64,000 nucleotides of DNA from JAPOUP01 sp965203605 (GTDB lineage Bacteria > Pseudomonadota > Alphaproteobacteria > Rhodobacterales > Rhodobacteraceae): contig OZ241902.1 in assembly GCA_965203605.1 (NCBI GenBank), forward strand, positions 4,154,001 through 4,218,000, in the 5' to 3' direction. Each line of letters begins with the position of its first letter. Position 1 is the stretch's first letter. This document shows, piece by piece, positions 57,586 through 64,000 of this stretch. Below the pieces are notes generated by a model. It was not told where the DNA came from, made no database searches, and worked only from the letters and a program-made list of their open reading frames with translations. A program made the translations under genes and the position numbers.

Positions 57586-58587
57586 ATGTTTCATCGCATA
57601 CTTGCTGCGGCCACTGCGGTCTTTGCCGCCGCCATCGCCTCCGCTCAGGAGAGAGTCCCGTTCGCGCTTGACTGGAAGTTCGAAGGTCCGTCCGCCCCTT
57701 ATTTCCTGGCCATAGACAACGGTCATTTCGCCGAAGAGGGCCTGAACGTAACGATAGAGGCTGGTGCCGGTTCGGTCCAGACAATCCCGAAGATCGCGAC
57801 TGGAGCGTTTCCGGTAGGTTTCGGCGACATCAACAGCATGATCAGGTTTCTCGACCAGAACCCTGGTGCACCTGTTACTGCCGTGATGATGATCTACGAC
57901 AAGCCGCCGTTTGCGGTTGTGGGTCGCAAGTCTCTTGGAGTGGAACGGCCGAAGGATCTCGAAGGCAGGATACTTGGCGCCCCACCGCCAGATGGCGCCT
58001 GGGCGCAGTTCCCGGTCTTTGCCGCCGAAACCGGCATCGATACATCGGCTGTGACGGTCGAGCCCGTGGGTTTCCCGACGCGTGAGCCGATGCTGGCCGA
58101 AGGCAATGTCGCCGCGATCACAGGCTTTTCGTTCTCTTCAGTCGTGAACCTGAAGCGGCTTGGTGTGCCGGCAGATGATATCTCGAACATTCTGATGGCA
58201 GATCATGGACTCGAGCTATACGGCAACGCAATTCTTGTGAACACCGACTGGGCTGCTGAGAATGGTGATACCGTCGCAGGGTTTCTGCGAGCTGTTGCGA
58301 AAGGCTGGGCGGATGCCGTCGCCAATCCGGCCGCGGGCATTGAATCGCTGATCCAGCGCAATCCAGCCGCTGACGCGGCGCTGGAGGAGGAGCGGCTCAG
58401 AATCGCCATCGATCAGAATGTGCTGACCGATTGGGTCAAGGCCAACGGCATGGGCGGCATCGATCCGGCCCGGATGGATGCGGCACTTGCCCAGTTGGGG
58501 CAGACGTACGAGTTCCGGAACGACCCGACCCCAGCGGCGTATTTCAACGACGTCTACCTGCCGGATGGTGGTTTCATGATCGAGTAG
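57586..58587 (+). CDS. ABC substrate-binding protein, NMT1/THI5-like
   Basis: Periplasmic binding protein of the NMT1/THI5/SsuA family, 333 residues. A signal peptide (FHRILAAATAVFAAAIASAQ) is cleaved after ASA. The mature part has FALDWKFEGPSAPYFLAIDN and GHFAEEGLNVTIEAG, then GAGSVQTIPKIATG and GFGDINSMI, typical for ligands such as pyrimidine precursors, taurine or other small organic molecules. Actual ligand unknown. AAGGA lies about ten bases before ATG 57586. First gene of a three-gene transporter operon. Confidence 0.9.
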   Translation: MFHRILAAATAVFAAAIASAQERVPFALDWKFEGPSAPYFLAIDNGHFAEEGLNVTIEAGAGSVQTIPKIATGAFPVGFGDINSMIRFLDQNPGAPVTAVMMIYDKPPFAVVGRKSLGVERPKDLEGRILGAPPPDGAWAQFPVFAAETGIDTSAVTVEPVGFPTREPMLAEGNVAAITGFSFSSVVNLKRLGVPADDISNILMADHGLELYGNAILVNTDWAAENGDTVAGFLRAVAKGWADAVANPAAGIESLIQRNPAADAALEEERLRIAIDQNVLTDWVKANGMGGIDPARMDAALAQLGQTYEFRNDPTPAAYFNDVYLPDGGFMIE

Positions 58588-58593
58588 AACAAT

Positions 58594-59472
58594 GTGGACG
58601 CCGACGCTTTGGCACTCCCGGGGGGCCATGCTCCCCGGACCCACCATATCATAACCGCCGGAAAGCAGGTCTTGGACCGATCATTGATCGACATAAAGGG
58701 CGTTTACCACGCCTACAGGACAGATGACGGTCCGTTGCCGGTTCTGAATGGTTTGGACATTTCGGTCCCGGAGGGAAGTTTCGTTGCCGTTGTCGGGCCG
58801 TCCGGCTGCGGGAAATCGACATTGACCCGTCTGATCGCTGGCCTGATGAAACCTGATGCAGGCGAAATGTGGCTGCATGGAGAACGGGTCACCTCGCCAA
58901 GATCAACCGTTGGTATGGCGTTTCAGAATCCGGTTCTTCTGGAATGGCGGTCCATCCTCAAGAACGTGATGCTGCCGCTGGAGATAGTGCCGACAGGACT
59001 GACCAGAACCGAACAGGAGAACCGGGCGCGCCGCTTGCTGGCTCTCGTCGGTCTTGAGGGATTCGAGGGCAAACGGCCATCTGAACTATCGGGTGGTATG
59101 CGTCAACGCGCCTCACTTTGCCGAGCATTGATTCACCAACCCGATGTGCTGATCCTGGACGAACCCTTCGGCGCACTCGATGCATTCACTCGTGAGGATC
59201 TTTGGCAGACAATGCACGCATTGAGGGTGGAAGAGCCGTTCACAGGCGTTCTGATCACCCACGACCTGCGCGAGTCGATATTTCTGGCCGATCAGGTTGT
59301 GGTGCTGTCTGGTCGTCCTGCGCATACGCAATACGTCATGGACATCCCCACGGATGGGCCGCGGCAGTTGGACGACCTCTATTCGCCAGAGGCGGCGGAT
59401 CGACTGAACATCCTGCGCCACCAGATCGAGATTGCGCAGGGCCGTAGCCCGGCGGAAACGGAGGAAGGGTGA
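58594..59472 (+). CDS. ABC transporter ATP-binding protein (SsuB/TauB-type)
   Basis: ATPase subunit, up to 292 residues. Walker A GPSGCGKSTLTRL, Q-loop GMAFQNPVLLEWR, signature ELSGGMRQRASLCRAL, Walker B VLILDEPFGALDAFT and H-loop LITHDLRESIFLA are canonical. A GTG at 58594, six bases after the previous stop, is the first start; TTG codons about 27-30 residues later, nearer the conserved IDIKGVYHAYR, are alternatives. The stop overlaps the permease ATG (TGATG). Confidence 0.92.
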   Translation: MDADALALPGGHAPRTHHIITAGKQVLDRSLIDIKGVYHAYRTDDGPLPVLNGLDISVPEGSFVAVVGPSGCGKSTLTRLIAGLMKPDAGEMWLHGERVTSPRSTVGMAFQNPVLLEWRSILKNVMLPLEIVPTGLTRTEQENRARRLLALVGLEGFEGKRPSELSGGMRQRASLCRALIHQPDVLILDEPFGALDAFTREDLWQTMHALRVEEPFTGVLITHDLRESIFLADQVVVLSGRPAHTQYVMDIPTDGPRQLDDLYSPEAADRLNILRHQIEIAQGRSPAETEEG

Positions 59473-60230
59473 TGGTCAGGAAGATCGGCGTCCCGTTGAC
59501 GGCCATGGTCGTGTTTCTTGCGCTGTGGGAACTTCTGGTCTGGGCCAATGGCTGGCCAAATTACATCATGGCTTCGCCAAGCGATCTTCCCAACGCCTAT
59601 ATCCGGTTCTGGAATCTGTTTCTCGTAATGGGTTGGCAGACGCTTTGGCGCACAGTGGCGGGGCTCCTGATCGCAATAGCCATTGGGGTCGGCATAGGTA
59701 TGATCATGGGTTTTTCACGCACCATGCGTGATGCGCTCTATCCGCTGCTTGTCGGGTTCAATGCGATCCCAAAGGCCACTGTCGTTCCGATCGTCGCACT
59801 CCTGTTCGTGGGCGCACACGATTTCAACACGATCTTGATTGCCTTTATGATCTCATTTTTCCCGATCGCTGTCAGTGTTTCGATCGGGCTGTCGACCCTT
59901 GAACCTGAATATCGCGACATCCTGCGGTCGTTGGGCGCATCGCAGTCGACCATTTTCTGGAAGATCGCGCTTCCGAAGACGCTGCCGGAATTTTTCGGTG
60001 CCCTGAAGGTCGCCGTGACGCTTGCCTTCATCGGGACCAACCTCATGGAAATTGTCAGCCCTCACGGCCGTGGACTGGGAGCGCTGTTCGATAGCGGCAA
60101 GACCAATAGCGACTACCCGCTGATGTTCGCGGTATTGATCGCACTCGCTCTCCTTGGGATCGTCCTCTACTATATTGTTGTTGCGCTGGAAGAGATTTTT
60201 GCCGGCTGGGCTGAGCGACAGCCAACCTGA
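59472..60230 (+). CDS. ABC transporter permease (SsuC/TauC-type)
   Basis: Binding-protein-dependent transport permease, 252 residues, with about six membrane segments. TLWRTVAGLLIAIAIGVGIG is near residue 57 and the cytoplasmic EAA loop is EYRDILRSLGASQSTIFWKI, followed by ALPKTLPEFFGALKVAVTLA. Starts at ATG 59472 overlapping the ATPase stop. Completes a single-permease importer with the two genes upstream. Confidence 0.93.
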   Translation: MVRKIGVPLTAMVVFLALWELLVWANGWPNYIMASPSDLPNAYIRFWNLFLVMGWQTLWRTVAGLLIAIAIGVGIGMIMGFSRTMRDALYPLLVGFNAIPKATVVPIVALLFVGAHDFNTILIAFMISFFPIAVSVSIGLSTLEPEYRDILRSLGASQSTIFWKIALPKTLPEFFGALKVAVTLAFIGTNLMEIVSPHGRGLGALFDSGKTNSDYPLMFAVLIALALLGIVLYYIVVALEEIFAGWAERQPT

Positions 60231-61306
60231 GTGTCATTCCCCTTCAACGACACCAATCCGCCGATCATTGATCTCTGTATGATCACTGGATGGAGGTCGA
60301 TGCCGATCATGGTGTTCCTTCCGGATGGGAAGGCGGACGTTGGGCAATTCCGGATGTCTGGAATTGGAGGTTTCGCCTCTCGAACAGGGCACCCGAGTGG
60401 CTTTATCTGAAACCGCTGGGACTTTATGGTCAGGACATGCACGGCGTTCTGCGGTCACGGGGTGGCTTCGGAAATGAAATCACCGTCGCCGCTGGCCAAA
60501 AGGACGGGCTGGCCTCTCTGTCGAGGCAGTTGAGAAGCTCAATCCTTCTCGCCTTCAACGTGAACGTGCTGTTCTGCGGAATCCACCGAATCCTCTGCAC
60601 TTTGTGTCGGGCTGGCGGCTATTCCCGATAGAAGCACCACCCCACTCCCGTTCCGAAACGCAAAACCATGGGCGGTGCTAGCCGACAGATCCCAGGTTGC
60701 CGGGCACGTTCGGTTGACTATGCCAGGGGCTGACCGGCGGGCATCGGTGGCAATGCGCAGACCAGTCCCGCAGGCTGTCAGATACCAGATTGGCGATCCC
60801 GTACCGGCGGAGTTATGCGAAGCCCTGCGTCGGATCTGGAAAGCCCGTCGCGGGATAAAGCCTTGGATGCACCATTCGGCATCCGTCATTGCGCGGCTCC
60901 ACCCGGCTCGCCCACCAGCCGACGGTCGCAACCAACCGAACCGAGTCGAGGAACTCAACGTCCGGCCCGCCGGACAGAAGCCCTACGCAAGAGCGAACAG
61001 AACCCAATTTCAGAAAGACGTACGGCCTGGCAACGCAATCGTGATGGCTCTTGAGCCCGAACGATTATTTCTGCTGGCTCATTCGAGGTGAATTGAACTA
61101 TACGGTTGCGATGGGAAGAATCTTGCCGACAGGCAATCCAGAACGTTCTTTGGCGCAACCTGACGCAGGATACAGACGGGTTTCTGGTGATTGCTGTCCG
61201 GAAGGGTGACGGGAAACCCGGCGGAAGTGCTCCTTATGGAGCGGGGAGAACACAATGGGTCGGCCGTTATCGAACCAACGATTGCTTTGAATGAGACGAG
61301 GACGCA
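60231..61306. other. 1.1-kb stretch with no recognisable gene
   Basis: Several short frames on both strands, none with family similarity I can name or a good ribosome-binding site. Probably intergenic plus decayed sequence before ctpA. Confidence 0.45.
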
Positions 61307-62653
61307 ATGGGAAAATACATAGTGGCGGCATTTGTCGGAACGTTGGCCGGAGCGGTTGCGGCGGTTCAGGTCGCAGGTCCGCTATTTGCGCAGGAAGAAG
61401 ACCAACGAGCCCTCGCTTACCGGCAGCTGGATCTATTCGGGAGCATTTTCGAACGCATACAATCCGATTATGTCGAGGAAGTGGACGTTACCGATCTGAT
61501 TCAGGCGGCGATCAACGGAATGCTCACATCTCTTGATCCGCACTCCAGCTATCTGTCACCCGAAGACGCCGACGATATGAGGGTTCAGACCCGCGGGCAG
61601 TTTGGCGGCCTCGGTATCGAAGTCACACTCGAAGAGGGATTTGTGAAGGTCGTCGCGCCGATGGACGACACGCCAGCGGACGCCGCAGGAATCGAGGCAG
61701 GCGATTTCATTACCCATGTGGACGGGGAGTCCGTCCTTGGCATGACGTTGGATCAGGCGGTCGATCTGATGCGCGGTCCGGTGGGTTCGGAAATAATCAT
61801 CACAGTCGTGCGCGAAGCCGTTGACGAGCCTTTCGATGTTTCGATTATTCGTGACACGATCAAGTTGACCGCGGTGAGCACACGGGTCGAGGGAGAGACG
61901 GTGGTGTTGCGGGTGACCACGTTCAACGAGCAGACGAGCCCGAACCTCGAGGAAGGACTCGCCGAAGCCGTTGACGAAATCGGGGGCATGGAAAAGGTCA
62001 ATGGCTTCGTTCTCGATCTCCGAAACAATCCAGGTGGCCTTCTGACCCAGGCTGTTAACGTTTCCGACTTTTTCCTGGACGCTGGCGAGATTGTCTCGAC
62101 ACGAGGCCGCGACCCAAGTGATAGTCAACGGCACAATGCCAAGAAAGGGGATCTGGCAGACGGCAAGCCGGTCGTTGTGCTAATTAACGGTGGATCGGCT
62201 TCAGCCTCTGAAATCGTCGCCGGAGCGCTTCAGGATCACCGGCGGGCGGTTGTCGTTGGGACGAAGTCCTTCGGCAAGGGCTCGGTTCAGACGTTTCTTC
62301 CGCTTGGCGACGAGGGGACTGGCGGTGCCATGCGATTGACAACGGCGAGGTATTATACGCCGTCCGGCCGTTCGATCCAGGCACTTGGCATTTCCCCTGA
62401 CATCATTGTCGAGCAACCTCGCCGAATTCCTGGCGGCAATGAAACCTCCGATGAAGATGAAGGTTCATTCCGGTCCGAGGCGGATCTTCGCGGCTCACTC
62501 GACAACGATTCGCTCACGGAGGATGAACGTCGCCAGATCGAGGCTGATCGTCGTGCATCCGAGGATGCGGCAAGACTCAGGGACGAGGACTACCAGCTTG
62601 CCTATGCGATCGACCTTCTGCGGGGCCTGAACGCGCTGCAAGGAGGGAACTAA
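61307..62653 (+). CDS. ctpA: C-terminal processing protease CtpA (S41 family)
   Basis: Exported S41 peptidase, 448 residues. A signal anchor (GKYIVAAFVGTLAGAVAAVQ) is followed by LDPHSSYLSPED, a PDZ domain (GQFGGLGIEVTLEEGFVKVV) near 95-180 and the protease core. The core has LDLRNNPGGLL, the nucleophile region INGGSASASEIVAGAL near residue 297 and the lysine region FGKGSVQTFLPL. The C-terminal tail is acidic. Acts in the periplasm on protein C-termini. Followed by rppH 27 bases later. Confidence 0.94.
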   Translation: MGKYIVAAFVGTLAGAVAAVQVAGPLFAQEEDQRALAYRQLDLFGSIFERIQSDYVEEVDVTDLIQAAINGMLTSLDPHSSYLSPEDADDMRVQTRGQFGGLGIEVTLEEGFVKVVAPMDDTPADAAGIEAGDFITHVDGESVLGMTLDQAVDLMRGPVGSEIIITVVREAVDEPFDVSIIRDTIKLTAVSTRVEGETVVLRVTTFNEQTSPNLEEGLAEAVDEIGGMEKVNGFVLDLRNNPGGLLTQAVNVSDFFLDAGEIVSTRGRDPSDSQRHNAKKGDLADGKPVVVLINGGSASASEIVAGALQDHRRAVVVGTKSFGKGSVQTFLPLGDEGTGGAMRLTTARYYTPSGRSIQALGISPDIIVEQPRRIPGGNETSDEDEGSFRSEADLRGSLDNDSLTEDERRQIEADRRASEDAARLRDEDYQLAYAIDLLRGLNALQGGN

Positions 62654-62680
62654 GGGCGGAATCTCGGAAGGATCCGCTTG

Positions 62681-63166
62681 ATGGCTCCTTCGGATGCCGA
62701 CGCACTGCCTTACCGGCCCTGTGTTGGTATGGTGCTCGCCAATCTGGAAGGTCAGGTCTTCGCTGGCCAGCGAATTGACGCCCAGATCGATGCCTGGCAG
62801 ATGCCACAGGGTGGAATCGATGCCGGCGAGACCCCGCGCATGGCTGCGCTGCGTGAACTGAGGGAAGAGACCGGTATAACCCACGATCTGGTTCGTTTCG
62901 AAGCTGAATCAGTCGATTGGCTGCGATACGATCTGCCGCCTGATTTGGTGTCGAAGGTCTGGAACGGCCGCTACCGGGGACAGGAACAGCGCTGGTTCCT
63001 GATGCGCTTCCTGGGAAGGGACAGTCAGATTGAAATCGAGTCCGACCATCCGGAATTCGCTCGCTGGAGGTGGCTTGCCCCGAGCGAGCTCATACAGTCC
63101 GTAATTGCGTTCAAGCGGGATGTCTACAGAAAGGTGTTCGCTGAGTTTGGCCGCCTGCTGGCCTGA
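62681..63166 (+). CDS. rppH: RNA pyrophosphohydrolase RppH
   Basis: Nudix hydrolase, 161 residues, which removes pyrophosphate from mRNA 5' ends to start decay. YRPCVGMVLAN is the N-terminal strand, WQMPQGGIDAGETP and ALRELREETGI form the Nudix box, and WLRYDLPPDLV, YRGQEQRWFLMRF and PEFARWRWL are RppH-specific. ATG 62681 is preceded by an in-frame TTG that is not needed. Likely in one transcript with ctpA. Confidence 0.94.
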   Translation: MAPSDADALPYRPCVGMVLANLEGQVFAGQRIDAQIDAWQMPQGGIDAGETPRMAALRELREETGITHDLVRFEAESVDWLRYDLPPDLVSKVWNGRYRGQEQRWFLMRFLGRDSQIEIESDHPEFARWRWLAPSELIQSVIAFKRDVYRKVFAEFGRLLA

Positions 63167-63835
63167 GCCCAACCAATCTTCCGGACAAGGTGCATTTCCC
63201 GGATCACCGATGAAGGACCGCTAACACCCGATTGAGCCATCCTTTTCCGGAGCAAGCGATTGAAGCGCGATGTTCTGCATTTGCCTTGATTCGGCACGCT
63301 CGAAATGCGGTAACTCGTCAGAGCCTGTCCTTACGGCCCTGAATCGGCAGATCGGTGAGGGGAACATCATAACGCTCTGCACTGGATCAGGGAACTTACC
63401 CGGCAGCGCGGACCGCCCCATTCCGGCGGCCCGACATGAACAGGATGTCGCTAGGAAAGTGATGGAGACTGCGGTCCCCAGACCGCATCGGGGTCGCTCG
63501 TGCCAGCCTTGCCCGGCAGGGTGCGCAGACGCGAAACGTCCCCGGCCTTCACCGCGATTCCTGTGCCGAAGTTCAGGCAAGTGACCTGCAAGGGACACGA
63601 GGCACCAAAAGATGCATCGTCCGGGCCAAACTCTCCCTACTGCGCTGAAGGGCCAAAGTTCATTTTCTGCAAGAGGCGGTCTCGCCAAGGCGCGGCTTCG
63701 TTCAAACTGGCTTGGGGTCGGCGCGTAAGCCGACACTAACCATGATGTCAGATTTCGGTAGTCTCCAGTCGACGACAGTGTTGATTCGACCGACATATGT
63801 ACTTACCGTGCACGCATAGTTATGGAAAAACCAGC
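63167..63835. other. Intergenic region before terminal oxygenase gene
   Basis: About 670 bases with no supported gene. The minus-strand frame covering much of it lacks family similarity and a ribosome-binding site. Confidence 0.45.
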
Positions 63836-64000
63836 GTGAACGACCTCATCGACCTCGACCGGTATCCCCTGGATAGACCGGTTAGCCAGATGTGGTTGGA
63901 TCTGGTCAAGAGGAGCCGAGCCGGGCTAGCCAAGGCTGGGCTGTTCAATTTACCTGGCTTCATCCGGGCGGGGTCGCTTGATATCTTCGTAGCGGAACTC
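63836..64000 (+). CDS. Probable Fe(II)/2-oxoglutarate oxygenase, HalD/BesD-like, partial
   Basis: The first 55 codons of a gene cut by the window edge, starting at GTG 63836. NDLIDLDRYPLDRPVSQMW and RSRAGLAKAGLFNLPGFIRA resemble the N-terminus of the HalD/BesD-like group of iron/2-oxoglutarate enzymes, which includes amino-acid halogenases and related hydroxylases. The catalytic HXG/HXD motifs lie beyond the window, so halogenase versus hydroxylase cannot be judged. Only a weak ribosome-binding site (TGGAAA) is visible. Confidence 0.55.
   Translation, partial: MNDLIDLDRYPLDRPVSQMWLDLVKRSRAGLAKAGLFNLPGFIRAGSLDIFVAEL

Overview
The window looks like a chromosomal stretch of an alphaproteobacterium, most likely Rhodobacterales. 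The housekeeping genes read as that group: a short HisG with a separate HisZ next to a 506-residue HisS, a ClpS, an ETC complex I conserved-region protein, RsfS-RlmH-GpmI-CtpA-RppH in series, and leuCD/leuB. Core genes are intact. They are separated by unusually long non-coding stretches and many broken genes, so the genome appears to be eroding or recently invaded by mobile DNA.

Layout. 1-7.1 kb: HAD hydrolase (apparent CTG start), clpS, an RsmC-type methyltransferase, an SDR, hemF, and a dgoK-dgoA-SMP30 sugar-acid operon. 8.3-13.7 kb (minus strand): a remnant ubiquitin-like conjugation operon. In transcription order it holds a three-repeat multi-ubiquitin protein, an E2-like protein, a JAB-E1 (ThiF) fusion, a DUF6527-type zinc protein and an OLD-like ATPase/TOPRIM protein. 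The E2 gene is split by an IS5-family element with a CTAG target duplication, and the JAB-E1 gene carries two frameshifts. 15.0-18.2 kb: znuB-znuC-zur diverging from znuA across a Zur box. 18.4-25.2 kb: hisG-hisZ-hisS and dnaE. 25.6-37.8 kb: a GPP34 protein, then an acyl-CoA ligase and HAAT-family ABC transporter cluster (livG-H-M ... livF ... paaK-like). It is interrupted between livM and livF by an ETC complex I protein, tRNA-Arg, an integrase remnant, an AbiEii remnant and transposase remnants, and no substrate-binding protein gene is present. 38.2-41.0 kb: a second KDPG-type aldolase, tRNA-Pro and leuB.

41.2-49.6 kb: a more GC-rich accessory island separating leuB from leuD-leuC. It carries a type III methyltransferase remnant, a small unknown protein, a DNA methyltransferase, a toxin-antitoxin pair, a ParA-like/small protein/Rpn-nuclease operon with broken members, a resolvase remnant, an IS5-type deletion derivative and a decayed IS630-type element. 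49.7-55 kb: leuD, leuC, rsfS, rlmH, gpmI. 55.4-57.2 kb: a DUF429 protein, a recombinase remnant, and a FitA-like antitoxin with a wrecked PIN toxin. 57.5-60.2 kb: a THI5/SsuA-type ABC transporter. 61.3-64 kb: ctpA, rppH and the start of a probable Fe(II)/2-oxoglutarate oxygenase running off the end.

The most interesting item is the ubiquitin-like operon. Its ancestral reading frames can be reconstructed from the sequence, and its present state (three intact genes, two inactivated) suggests a defence-type system being lost. All family names come from recognition of sequence motifs; no database search was run.
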